Assembly (NCBI RefSeq): GCF_034377145.1
Contig: NZ_CP139707.1
Span: 2,179,001 to 2,243,000, forward strand
DNA length: 64,000 nucleotides
Source: Sulfitobacter sp. OXR-159
GTDB lineage: Bacteria; Pseudomonadota; Alphaproteobacteria; Rhodobacterales; Rhodobacteraceae
Direction of reading: 5' to 3'
The notes below the pieces were generated by a model, which was not told where the DNA came from, did no database searches, and saw only the letters and a program-made list of their open reading frames with translations. Positions 1 to 8,029 of the stretch are shown piece by piece. The position numbers and the translations under genes were made by a program. Within the stretch, counting starts at the first letter, position 1, and every line of letters begins with the position of its first letter.

Positions 1-722
1 AGTGAGCCGATGACCACAGCAAAAAGCACCGACAGCGGCAGCACATAGATCACGAAAGGCGTCCAGCGTTCACGGAGGGTCATTTCCTCATAGACATCTG
101 GCGGCGCCACCTTCGGGTCCAGCACACTGCGCCCCACCACATAAACCACAAAGAGCACCGCCAGCAGCAGCGCGGGCAGCACCCCCGCGATCAGCAGCCC
201 GGCGATGGAAATACCCGCGAGCGAGCCCACCAGAACCGCCAGTGCCGAGGGCGGGATCAACATCGCAATCGCGCCCGAGGCCATGATCGGCCCCATCGCC
301 ATCGAGGGATGATAGCCCCGTTTCAGCATCCCCGGCAGCAGCGTGCCGCCCAGCATCGCGGTATTGGCGATGGTCGAGCCGGAGAGGGCTGCAAAGATCG
401 TGCCGCCAAAGATCGTCACGACCGACATGCGGCCCGGAATGCGCGTCACCACCCGCTCGATCGCGTCAATGGCCCGGTGCGCGACCCCGGTCTGAAAGAG
501 GATCTCTCCCATCAAGATAAACAGCGGTATCGGCGCGAGTTGAAAATTCGCCACCGATTGCGCCGAGTTGCGTGCCAGTTGCAGAATGCCGCGGTCTCCG
601 CCCAATACGAAATAGGCGCCTACGGTGGTCACGGCGATAAAGGCAAAGGCGACCGGCAGACCGATCAACAGCAAAACCGCCAATCCGCCCAGCATCAAAG
701 TCAGTGTCAGGCCCCAATCCAT
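1..722 (-). CDS. dctM: TRAP transporter large permease (DctM), 3' end cut by window
   Basis: This is the large membrane subunit of a tripartite ATP-independent periplasmic transporter, which moves a periplasm-captured organic acid inward using an ion gradient. Reading from the ATG at 722 gives a very hydrophobic protein of repeated helices. It includes the IPLFILMGEIL and GTIFAALSGSTIANTAMLG stretches and an MLIPPSALAVL segment typical of DctM. About 240 residues are visible and the C-terminal half lies beyond position 1. It follows dctQ with almost no gap, so the two are translated together. The family is clear. The substrate cannot be read from the sequence. Confidence 0.93.
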   Translation of the reverse strand, partial: MDWGLTLTLMLGGLAVLLLIGLPVAFAFIAVTTVGAYFVLGGDRGILQLARNSAQSVANFQLAPIPLFILMGEILFQTGVAHRAIDAIERVVTRIPGRMSVVTIFGGTIFAALSGSTIANTAMLGGTLLPGMLKRGYHPSMAMGPIMASGAIAMLIPPSALAVLVGSLAGISIAGLLIAGVLPALLLAVLFVVYVVGRSVLDPKVAPPDVYEEMTLRERWTPFVIYVLPLSVLFAVVIGS

Positions 723-723
723 C

Positions 724-1218
724 TCAAAGACCACTCAAACTACGCTCGGCCGTTTCCGGATAGAGCAGACGACGGATAAAGATGATCGTACACAGCGCCA
801 GCGACAGCGGCACAAAGGCCAGCATCCACCACTCCGGGATCACAAAAGAGGTGCGGATCATCGACCCGCGCGCGGCAGAGGCCAGCACCGCCTGCAGCCC
901 GTACCAGCCCAGCACCCCCGCTGTCACCGCGCCGATGGCGCTGGTCAGGCGGGTCAAAGCATAGGCAGTGCGCTGCGACAGGTTGCTGGTGATCAGATCA
1001 ACCTTCACATGCCCGCCGATTGACAGCACCCAAGGCGCGCCGAGGAAGGTGGCAATCATCAACGCATATTGGATGGCATCCAGCGCGCCATAGACCACCG
1101 GCAAGCCGAGATTGCGCAGCACCACGTTGATCGCGATAAACACCGCGATCACCCCGAGGATACCGGCCGAGAAAACGGCCAGCCCCCGGAGTGTCCGGTC
1201 AAACAATGTTGAGATCAT
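724..1218 (-). CDS. dctQ: TRAP transporter small permease (DctQ)
   Basis: This 164-residue protein has four hydrophobic segments, as expected for the small TRAP membrane subunit that pairs with DctM. It opens with MISTLFDRTLRGLAVFSAG and has the usual helix pair followed by a charged loop (GGHVKVDLITSNL) that many DctQ proteins share. It lies between dctP (7 bp upstream) and dctM (1 bp downstream), so the three form one operon read on the reverse strand. Length and context fit the family well. Confidence 0.93.
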   Translation of the reverse strand: MISTLFDRTLRGLAVFSAGILGVIAVFIAINVVLRNLGLPVVYGALDAIQYALMIATFLGAPWVLSIGGHVKVDLITSNLSQRTAYALTRLTSAIGAVTAGVLGWYGLQAVLASAARGSMIRTSFVIPEWWMLAFVPLSLALCTIIFIRRLLYPETAERSLSGL

Positions 1219-1225
1219 CGGGCGA

Positions 1226-2197
1226 TCACTTGGTCATGCAGGCGCGCATCTGCTGCGCAAGATCGGCATCCACTTCTGCGACAGCGGCCCAGCCAGCATC
1301 GCGCGCGGCATTGGTCCAAGCTTCGGCATCGGCCTCGCTGAAGGTGATCGTCTCGATCCCCGCCTCTGCCTGCGCCGCGTATTCCGTCGCGTTGCGGTCG
1401 GCATTGTCGTTGTTAAGCTCCTCCATCCAAGCCGCGCCCTCTTCGAGTTTGGCGCGCTGTTCGTCGGTCAGCCCGTTCCACGTGTCGAGGTTCACCAGCA
1501 GGTTCACGTCGACGTTGTAAAAGCTCGGGTCGACCCGGTATTTCGTCTGCTCGTCCCAGCCGAGATCAAGCACACCCTGCGAGGGCCAGCCGTAACCGTC
1601 AATCGCCCCACGCTCCAGCGCGCTATAGACTTCGCCCGGCGCGGTGCGCACCAGATTGGCGCCCAGTTGCGTGAACATCGCCTGATAAACCGGTGTGGTG
1701 CGGATGGTCAGACCGCTCAGGTCCGGCCCCTCGACCGGTTTGGTCAGATAGAGGTGATAGCCGATCCCGTCGCCGCCGTGGCCGAGGTATTTGACGTTCA
1801 TCTGCTCTTGGTGGATGCGGTCGACCAGTTCATAGCAGCCATTCTCGCGCTGCTCTTGAATGGTGTTTTCCGCCAGATGCAGCGCGTCGCCCGTGGGCAG
1901 CAGGTTCGGGTAATAGGCCGTGGTGTTGTTAGCGATATCGACAACGCCAGATTGCACCGCGTTGCCCAATTCAAAGGGCGGCACGGCCTCTGGCCCGCCG
2001 ACCATATTGATCTGCACGACCCCCTTGCCGTTCTCGTTGATCCATTCGACAAAGGATTCAAACTCGCGACTAAAGGCGGTGCCAAGGGTAAAGGCCGAAA
2101 CGGCGCGCAGCGTCACTTCGTCGGCGCTGGCGGTGCTGGTGGTGGCAAGGGTGCTGACGGCAAAGAGCGCCGCGCTGAGCGTAGTTGTTGTTTTCAT
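1226..2197 (-). CDS. dctP: TRAP transporter substrate-binding protein (DctP)
   Basis: This is the periplasmic solute receptor of the TRAP system, 323 residues long. The ATG at 2197 is preferred over an upstream one because it is preceded by GGGAG and begins a proper Sec signal peptide (MKTTTTLSAALFAVSTLA, cleavage after ASA). The body has DctP features: an N-terminal strand after the signal, the LSGLTIRTTPVY region whose arginine usually contacts a ligand carboxylate, and ALERGAIDGYGWPSQGV. It is the first gene of the operon. The ligand is unknown. Several members of this subgroup bind carboxylates. Confidence 0.92.
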   Translation of the reverse strand: MKTTTTLSAALFAVSTLATTSTASADEVTLRAVSAFTLGTAFSREFESFVEWINENGKGVVQINMVGGPEAVPPFELGNAVQSGVVDIANNTTAYYPNLLPTGDALHLAENTIQEQRENGCYELVDRIHQEQMNVKYLGHGGDGIGYHLYLTKPVEGPDLSGLTIRTTPVYQAMFTQLGANLVRTAPGEVYSALERGAIDGYGWPSQGVLDLGWDEQTKYRVDPSFYNVDVNLLVNLDTWNGLTDEQRAKLEEGAAWMEELNNDNADRNATEYAAQAEAGIETITFSEADAEAWTNAARDAGWAAVAEVDADLAQQMRACMTK

Positions 2198-2251
2198 GAT
2201 CGTCTCCCAGTTGTGATCAAAAGCCCGCGATCTTTGCCCCGGTGCTCTCGC

Positions 2252-2263
2252 ATGCATATGCAT
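2252..2263. promoter_or_regulatory. 12-bp perfect palindrome, candidate operator between dctP and the radical SAM gene
   Basis: ATGCATATGCAT is a perfect palindrome about 55 bp upstream of the dctP start. A related imperfect copy (ATGTATCTGCAT) follows at about 2267-2278. Paired A/T-rich dyads of this kind upstream of TRAP operons often bind GntR-type regulators. No regulator gene is in the window, so this is a positional suggestion only. Confidence 0.35.
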
Positions 2264-2406
2264 AATATGTATCTGCATGTAATTCGTAGCGACAAGATTT
2301 CGCTACGTCAATTTAAACTCTCACCCCCTGCCCGCGCCATCGCACAGGCGGTGCCCTGCGCAGATTGTCGCGGCATTAAGATAGTTTAATGACACCCTAG
2401 CCATGA

Positions 2407-2421
2407 GAACATATATGGAAC
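2407..2421 (+). promoter_or_regulatory. LexA (SOS) box of the radical SAM-UdgX operon
   Basis: GAAC, seven bases (ATATATG), GAAC is an exact match to the alphaproteobacterial LexA consensus GAACN7GAAC. It lies immediately before the ATG at 2424 and overlaps two upstream ATG codons, where bound LexA would block transcription or early elongation. The same motif precedes imuA at 5831. Confidence 0.8.
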
Positions 2422-2423
2422 GC

Positions 2424-3659
2424 ATGGCAAAACAGACACTCGATCAAAAACTGGCGATTCTCAGCGACGCGGCGAAATACGACGCCTCCTGCGCTTCCTC
2501 CGGCTCGACCAAACGCGACTCGCGCGATGGCAAGGGGCTGGGCTCAAACGAAGGCAGCGGCATCTGCCACGCATACGCCCCCGACGGGCGGTGCATCAGT
2601 CTGCTCAAGATCCTGATGACCAATTTCTGCATCTACGATTGTAGCTATTGCATCAACCGCGTGTCCTCCAACGTCGACCGGGCGCGGTTCAGCGTGGATG
2701 AGGTGGTCAAGCTCACCATCGAATTCTACCGCCGCAACTATATCGAAGGGCTTTTTTTGTCCTCCGGCGTGATCCGCTCCCCCGATGCGACGATGTCGGA
2801 TATGGTGCAGATCGCCCGCAAACTGCGGCACGAAGAGAACTTTCGCGGCTATATCCACCTCAAGACGATCCCCGATGCTTCCCCTGAGTTGATCGAGGAA
2901 GCAGGCCGTCTGGCGGACCGCTTGTCGATCAATGTCGAACTTCCCACCGACACGGCGGTGCAGCAATACGCGCCCGAGAAGAAGCCCGAGCAGATCCGCC
3001 GCGCGATGGCGAATGTGCGGATGACCAAGGAGGCGAGCAAAGAGAAATCCTTTTCCGGCAAGCGCCCGCCCCGCTTCGCGCCCGCAGGCCAGTCGACGCA
3101 GATGATCATCGGCGCGGATGGGTCGAACGACGCCACAGTGCTGGGCCAATCGACCCGGCTTTACTCCAGCTACAAGCTGAAGCGCGTTTACTATTCCGCC
3201 TTCTCGCCAATCCCCGACAGTTCCGCCAAACTGCCGCTGATCCGCCCGCCCCTGCAACGCGAGCATCGGCTTTATCAGGCCGATTGGCTGCTGCGGTTTT
3301 ATGATTTCCAGCTGGACGAGATCACCTCCGTCACCCGCGACGGCAATCTCGATCTGGAGGTCGACCCCAAGCTCGCTTGGGCGCTGGTGCACCGCGAACA
3401 CTTCCCGCTCGACGTCAACCGCGCCAGCCGCGAGATGCTGCTGCGGGTGCCGGGGTTTGGCGTGAAAACGGTAAACCGCATCCTCGCCGCCCGCCGCCAC
3501 CGGTCCCTGCGCTACGAAGACCTGACCCGCATGGGCGCGTCGATGAAAAAGGCCCGCGCCTTTGTCACGGCAGGCGGCTGGTCGCCTGGTGGGCTGACCG
3601 ACAGCGCCGACCTGCGCGCACGTTTCGCGCCGCCGCCCGAGCAGTTGACCCTGTTCTGA
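2424..3659 (+). CDS. Putative DNA modification/repair radical SAM protein
   Basis: This 411-residue radical SAM enzyme belongs to the family named 'putative DNA modification/repair radical SAM protein', usually encoded beside a DUF4130/UdgX partner. The cluster-binding motif is CIYDCSYC (CX3CX2C) near residue 70. The C-terminus has a helix-hairpin-helix DNA-binding motif (LLRVPGFGVKTVNRIL, near residue 340), so it probably acts on DNA. The ATG at 2424 was chosen because the upstream in-frame ATGs at 2403 and 2415 lie in or before the LexA box. Its stop overlaps the next start (TGATG), so the two are translationally coupled. The reaction is not established. Confidence 0.88.
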   Translation: MAKQTLDQKLAILSDAAKYDASCASSGSTKRDSRDGKGLGSNEGSGICHAYAPDGRCISLLKILMTNFCIYDCSYCINRVSSNVDRARFSVDEVVKLTIEFYRRNYIEGLFLSSGVIRSPDATMSDMVQIARKLRHEENFRGYIHLKTIPDASPELIEEAGRLADRLSINVELPTDTAVQQYAPEKKPEQIRRAMANVRMTKEASKEKSFSGKRPPRFAPAGQSTQMIIGADGSNDATVLGQSTRLYSSYKLKRVYYSAFSPIPDSSAKLPLIRPPLQREHRLYQADWLLRFYDFQLDEITSVTRDGNLDLEVDPKLAWALVHREHFPLDVNRASREMLLRVPGFGVKTVNRILAARRHRSLRYEDLTRMGASMKKARAFVTAGGWSPGGLTDSADLRARFAPPPEQLTLF

Positions 3660-5089
3660 TGCAGCGCGTCTCGCTCCCCCCCATCGGCACGGCGAAAGCA
3701 TGGCGCGAAGCGGCGCGCGGTTTTCTGGCTGCAGGCGTCCCGCCCGAGGATATTCTCTGGGGCGATCATGCCGCCGCGCCCGATCTTTTCGGCGGCGAGA
3801 GCATCTCACCTAAAGGCGGGCAGGTCTCGGTCCCGCGCAGCTTCGTCTCCATGGCGGAAACCGCCGTTTGGCACAGCGATCCGGAGCGTTTCGCGCGGCT
3901 CTATGCCTTTCTCTGGCGCGTGAAAGACGCGCCGCATCTGATGTCCGACCGGGGCGATGCCGACCTCGCCGTGCTGCGCGGGATGGAGAAGAACGTCCGC
4001 CGCTGCCAGCACAAGATGAAGGCCTTCGTCCGCTTCCGCGAGATCGGCGACCCAAACGCCCCGCGCCGCAGCTTCGCCGCGTGGTTCGAGCCCACGCATC
4101 ACACGGTGGAGCCGACGGCGGATTTCTTCGTGCGGCGGTTTTCCGACATGGACTGGCGTATCTTGACGCCCGATGTCTCGGCCATTTTCGAGAACGGCAA
4201 ACTCACGTTCCAAGAAGGGCACGCCAAACCCGACCTGCCCGAGGACGCGGGCGAGCAGCTTTGGATCACCTACTTCCAGAACATCTTTAACCCCGCCCGC
4301 CTGATGGTGAAGGCGATGCAATCCGAGATGCCGAAAAAATACTGGAAGAACATGCCCGAGGCCGCTTTCATCCCACAGATGATCGCCGAGGCCCCGGCCC
4401 GCGCCCGTGCCATGGCCGAAGCAGCACCCACCCTGCCGCCGGTGCGGATGGACCGGGTGCAGGCGCAGCTTTCGGCCTTCTCATCCGCTTGGGACGGCCC
4501 GATGGAGGACCTGCCCACCGCGATCCGCGCCTGCACCCGCTGCCCGCTGCATTGCCATGCGACCCAAGCCGTGCCGGGCGAAGGGCCAAACCGCGCCGAT
4601 CTGATGGTGGTCGGTGAACAACCCGGCGATCAGGAGGATCTCGCGGGCCGTCCCTTTGTGGGCCCTACCGGGCAGATGTTCGACCGCGTGGCGGCAGAGG
4701 CCGGCCTCGACCGCGAGGCGGCTTTCGTCACCAATGCCGTCAAACACTTCAAGTTCACCGCCCGCGGCAAACGCCGCATTCACCAGCGCCCTGAGACGCC
4801 CGAGATCGACCAATGCCGCTGGTGGATGAACGCCGAGGTGGCGCAGGTGCAGCCCAAGCTGATCCTCGCCATGGGCGCCACAGCGGCGCAAAGCCTGACG
4901 GGCAACGGCACGGGCATCCTGAAACGCCGTGGCACGATCGAGACGGGGCCAGAAGGCATCCCGGTGCTGATCACCCTGCACCCGTCCTATCTGCTGCGCG
5001 TGCCGGATCCGGCGCTGCGCGAAGAGGCCACGGCGCAGTTCCGCTCCGATCTGGCGATGGCGGCGCGGATGATGGCAGAGGCGGCTTAA
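3659..5089 (+). CDS. DUF4130 domain-UdgX family uracil-DNA binding protein fusion
   Basis: This 476-residue fusion has two parts. Residues about 1-250 match the DUF4130 'probable DNA metabolism' domain (LYAFLWRVKDAPHLM, then YFQNIFNPARLMVKAMQ). Residues about 280-476 are a UdgX-type uracil-DNA glycosylase. That part has cysteines for an iron-sulfur cluster (CTRCPLHC), motif A GEQPGDQEDLAGRPFVGP, the UdgX-specific insertion KRRIHQRP, and motif B HPSYLLRVPDP. In characterised UdgX the histidine of RIHQ bonds covalently to the abasic sugar after uracil removal; the residue is present here. The ATG at 3659 overlaps the radical SAM stop, so the operon is SOS-controlled by inference from the box at 2407. 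Confidence 0.93.
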   Translation: MQRVSLPPIGTAKAWREAARGFLAAGVPPEDILWGDHAAAPDLFGGESISPKGGQVSVPRSFVSMAETAVWHSDPERFARLYAFLWRVKDAPHLMSDRGDADLAVLRGMEKNVRRCQHKMKAFVRFREIGDPNAPRRSFAAWFEPTHHTVEPTADFFVRRFSDMDWRILTPDVSAIFENGKLTFQEGHAKPDLPEDAGEQLWITYFQNIFNPARLMVKAMQSEMPKKYWKNMPEAAFIPQMIAEAPARARAMAEAAPTLPPVRMDRVQAQLSAFSSAWDGPMEDLPTAIRACTRCPLHCHATQAVPGEGPNRADLMVVGEQPGDQEDLAGRPFVGPTGQMFDRVAAEAGLDREAAFVTNAVKHFKFTARGKRRIHQRPETPEIDQCRWWMNAEVAQVQPKLILAMGATAAQSLTGNGTGILKRRGTIETGPEGIPVLITLHPSYLLRVPDPALREEATAQFRSDLAMAARMMAEAA

Positions 5090-5724
5090 TCCTCGGGGTC
5101 GATGACCTGGAGCGTGCCGTCCGGCAAGGGGCGTTGCAGGCTGGGCAGCTCGGTCGTTTCAACTGTCAGCCACGCCTGCACCTCATCGGGCGTGGTCAGG
5201 ATCACCGGCATCGCCTTGGGGTGCACGGCCCCGACCTCGGCATTGGCTTCGGTGGTCAGAAAGCCATAGAGGGTATCAGTGGTCTCGCCGTCCTTCAGTT
5301 TGCGCACGCTCGTCCATTCGGTCCAAACGCCCGCAAAAAAGGCCAGCGGACGGTCCTCGCCAAGCGCGAACCAGACCGGGCGCGAGCGCTCTCCGGGGCG
5401 GTTCAGCGGTTCGGAAAAGGCGGTGAAGGGCACCACGCAGCGATGCTCGGCCCCCAGCCAGCGCCGCCAATGCGGCGAGGCGATGTTGCGGATGTTGGTC
5501 ACGCCGCGGTCGGTCTTCTTGCCCTTGAGCGCGAAGGCCGGAGAGGGCATCCCCCATCGCATCATCTCCAGCACCGGACCGCCATCGCCGTGGCGCACTA
5601 CCGGGGCGGCATAGTCGGGGTAGATACCGGGCATCGGCGGCAGGTTGCCTGTTTGGTCGTCGATGCCGTCGAACCAGCCGCGGATTGCGGCCTGCCCCTT
5701 GGTCAGGGAATAGAGATTGCACAT
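5086..5724 (-). CDS. SOS response-associated peptidase (SRAP/HMCES/YedK family)
   Basis: This 212-residue SRAP protein starts MCNLYSLT. In the family the initiator Met is removed and Cys2 forms a thiazolidine link with abasic sites in single-stranded DNA, shielding them. Other family marks are MRWGMPSP, NIRNIASPHWRRWLGAEHRCVVPFTAFSE (N and E near the active site) and HPKAMPVIL (active-site His). It converges on the UdgX gene with a 4-bp overlap at the stops and is divergent from imuA. The nearest LexA box (5831) is 107 bp upstream of its start, so shared SOS control is possible but unproven. A GGGG stretch precedes the ATG. Confidence 0.93.
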   Translation of the reverse strand: MCNLYSLTKGQAAIRGWFDGIDDQTGNLPPMPGIYPDYAAPVVRHGDGGPVLEMMRWGMPSPAFALKGKKTDRGVTNIRNIASPHWRRWLGAEHRCVVPFTAFSEPLNRPGERSRPVWFALGEDRPLAFFAGVWTEWTSVRKLKDGETTDTLYGFLTTEANAEVGAVHPKAMPVILTTPDEVQAWLTVETTELPSLQRPLPDGTLQVIDPED

Positions 5725-5830
5725 CGGTTGGCCCCCTTGCCGTCATCTTGGCCCATTAGATGCGGTTTTGCCCGCGTCCGGCAAGGGCCACAGGATCTTT
5801 GACAGCACCGCAATTGATGATTTATAACCA

Positions 5831-5845
5831 GAACAAAATGTGAAC
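5831..5845 (+). promoter_or_regulatory. LexA (SOS) box of imuA-imuB-dnaE2
   Basis: GAAC, seven bases (AAAATGT), GAAC is a perfect alphaproteobacterial LexA site 14 bp before the imuA start. It lies in the divergent region shared with the SRAP gene. Confidence 0.88.
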
Positions 5846-5859
5846 ATATGGAGTCGTGC

Positions 5860-6594
5860 ATGACAACCGATTCTACATATGGGCAGGTCCTTACCCTGCC
5901 GCGGCGGCTGCCGTCGACACCCCCCGAACCGGGGGTTCTGGCAGCACACGCGCCGCTGACGGATGTCTTTCCGGGGGCCTTCGCCACGGCCCCGGCCAGT
6001 GCCTTCGTGCTGTCGCTCTTGCCGCGTGGCAAGGGGCCGGTGCTTTGGGTGCAGGACTTTCTGTCGCGGCGCGAGAATGGGGCGCCCTATACGCCCAGCT
6101 TGCGCGACTTCGGGCTGGAACAGCCGGTGCTGCTGGTCACCGTCAGCCACCCGCGCGACGTGCTTTGGACGATGGAGGAAGGGGCCGCCTGTGCGGGGCT
6201 TTCTGCCGTGATCGGCGAGGTGCACGGCGGGCCGGAGGTGCTGGATTTCACCGCCACCAAACGGCTCTCGCTTCGGGCCGAGGCCTCAAATGTGCCGCTC
6301 TATCTCATTCGCAGCGGCGATCCCTGCGGCTTGAGCGCGGCGCGGATGCGTTGGCGCATTTCCTCGCTGCCCTCACAGGCCCATCCATACGATGCACAGG
6401 CCCCCGGCGCGGCCCGCTGGGATTTAGAGCTGTTTCGCGCGCGTGGCCATGCGCCGGGCCGATGGGTGGCTGCCCATGACCCCGACAAAGGCCAAAGCCC
6501 CCGCGCCGCGGATCGTCTCCGTCTGGTTCCCTATGCTGACGATGGAGCGGTGGCGCCGGGTGATCGCCCAATACCGCAGCGTTCCGGGGGATGA
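5860..6594 (+). CDS. imuA: ImuA, RecA-like mutagenesis accessory protein
   Basis: This 244-residue protein occupies the first position of the imuA-imuB-dnaE2 damage-mutagenesis operon. It resembles the ImuA/SulA-RecA-like family, with an N-terminal strand region (GAFATAPASAFVLSLL) and a central HPRDVLWTMEEGAACAG helix found in these proteins. The ATG at 5860 is chosen over the ATG at 5848 because GGAG lies 6 bp before it and 5848 abuts the LexA box. ImuA is thought to help target ImuB and DnaE2 to lesions through RecA and the beta clamp. It overlaps imuB by about 119 bp, a long overlap that couples the two. Confidence 0.85.
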   Translation: MTTDSTYGQVLTLPRRLPSTPPEPGVLAAHAPLTDVFPGAFATAPASAFVLSLLPRGKGPVLWVQDFLSRRENGAPYTPSLRDFGLEQPVLLVTVSHPRDVLWTMEEGAACAGLSAVIGEVHGGPEVLDFTATKRLSLRAEASNVPLYLIRSGDPCGLSAARMRWRISSLPSQAHPYDAQAPGAARWDLELFRARGHAPGRWVAAHDPDKGQSPRAADRLRLVPYADDGAVAPGDRPIPQRSGG

Positions 6595-8029
6595 GGTGCC
6601 CGTCGTCCTGTCGCGCGACGGAACCCATGGGCCGGTGGTCCATGGGCTGAGCGCTGCCGCCACGATGCGCGGGATCGAGGCGGGCGCGCGGGTGGTCGAT
6701 GTGCAAGCGATCCACCCCGATCTGCATGTGGAACCCGCCGATCTGGAGGGCGATGAGGCGCTGATCCAACGGCTGGTGCATTGGGCGCGGCGCTGGTGCC
6801 CTTGGACGGCGCGGAATCAGGACCATGGCCTGCTGCTGGACGTGACCGGCTGCACCCATCTGTTCGGCGGAGAGGTCGCCATGCTGCGCGACATCCGCAG
6901 CCGTTTTGCGCTACAGGGGCTGACCGCGCGGGTCGCCATGGCCCCCACTCCCGGTGCCGCGCAGGCACTGGCACGCTTCGGCTCCGGCGCGCAGATCTGC
7001 GGGGCTGAGGGCGTGGCCACCGCCCTCGCCCCCCTGCCCGTCGCCGCCCTGCGGCTGGATGCGCAGACCACACGGCTCTTGGACCGTCTTGGCCTCAAGA
7101 CCATTGGCGCGCTCAGCGATCTGCCCCGCGCCGCGCTGATGCGCCGCTTCGCCAGCCTCAAGCCCGATCGCAACCCGCTGATCCTGCTCGACAAAGCCCT
7201 CGGCAAGGCGCCCGACCCGCTGAACGCCCCGCCGGATCATCGCCATTTCATAACCCGCAGCCGCCTGCCTGAGCCGGTGATCGACCCCGCCCCGCATCTG
7301 CCCGCGCTGGTCGATAACCTCTGCACCCTTCTGGCCCGCGCCGAGCTTGGCGCGCGGCGGTTGCGCCTGACCATCTACCGCATCGACGGCGATTGGCGCG
7401 CGCTTGGGGTCGCCACGGCGCGGGCCAGCCGTGACCCCGCGCATCTGCGCAGGCTGTTCGACGGCAAACTGGAAAACATCGACAGCGGCTTCGGCTTTGA
7501 CCTGCTGACGCTGGAGGCGCTGACCAGCGAACCGCTGCCGCTGATGCAAGACCACCTCGACGGCAAACGCGACCCTTCGGCGGATGTGGCCGGGCTGCTC
7601 GACCGGCTCGCCGCGAAGCTGGGCGCGGACAAGGTCAACTGGCCGCAATGGCGCGAGACCCATAAGCCCGAACGGGTGGAGCAACGTGTCGACGCCCTGC
7701 ACGGCACCCCCACCGCCGCACCCGCCTTGCTGCGCGAGCGCCCCCTGCGCCTGCTAACTCCGCCCGAGGAAGTGCGCGTGATCTATGCCGTGCCCGAAGG
7801 CCCGCCCTCGCAGTTCAACTGGCGGCGCGTCACCTATAAAACCACGCGCCACACCGGCCCCGAACGCATCGCGCCCGAATGGTGGCGCGACCGCCCCGGC
7901 ACCCGGCTGCGCGATTACTACAAGGTGGAGGTCGAGGGCGGACAGCGCTTCTGGCTCTACCGCGAGGGGGTGATCTATGACGGTCGCGGGGCCGAGCCGC
8001 GCTGGTTTTTGCATGGGCTTTTCGCCTGA
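6476..8029 (+). CDS. imuB: ImuB, inactive Y-family polymerase-like mutasome protein
   Basis: This protein of about 517 residues has the Y-family polymerase fold (RIVSVWFPMLTMERWRR at the N-terminus, DHGLLLDVTGCTHLFGGE in the palm, then a helix-hairpin-helix near LGLKTIGALSDLPRAALMRRF). Known ImuB proteins lack catalytic carboxylates and act as a hub that recruits DnaE2 to the clamp. The N-terminal strand here reads VSVWFPML, without the catalytic Asp of DinB enzymes. An in-frame ATG at 6443 is an alternative start. The stop overlaps the dnaE2 start (TGATG). Confidence 0.9.
   Translation: MTPTKAKAPAPRIVSVWFPMLTMERWRRVIAQYRSVPGDEVPVVLSRDGTHGPVVHGLSAAATMRGIEAGARVVDVQAIHPDLHVEPADLEGDEALIQRLVHWARRWCPWTARNQDHGLLLDVTGCTHLFGGEVAMLRDIRSRFALQGLTARVAMAPTPGAAQALARFGSGAQICGAEGVATALAPLPVAALRLDAQTTRLLDRLGLKTIGALSDLPRAALMRRFASLKPDRNPLILLDKALGKAPDPLNAPPDHRHFITRSRLPEPVIDPAPHLPALVDNLCTLLARAELGARRLRLTIYRIDGDWRALGVATARASRDPAHLRRLFDGKLENIDSGFGFDLLTLEALTSEPLPLMQDHLDGKRDPSADVAGLLDRLAAKLGADKVNWPQWRETHKPERVEQRVDALHGTPTAAPALLRERPLRLLTPPEEVRVIYAVPEGPPSQFNWRRVTYKTTRHTGPERIAPEWWRDRPGTRLRDYYKVEVEGGQRFWLYREGVIYDGRGAEPRWFLHGLFA

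Noticed and set aside
2544..3809. Long reverse frame opposite the radical SAM gene
   Set aside because: Antisense shadow of a G/C-rich gene; no family motifs, while the forward protein has clear motifs and a LexA box.
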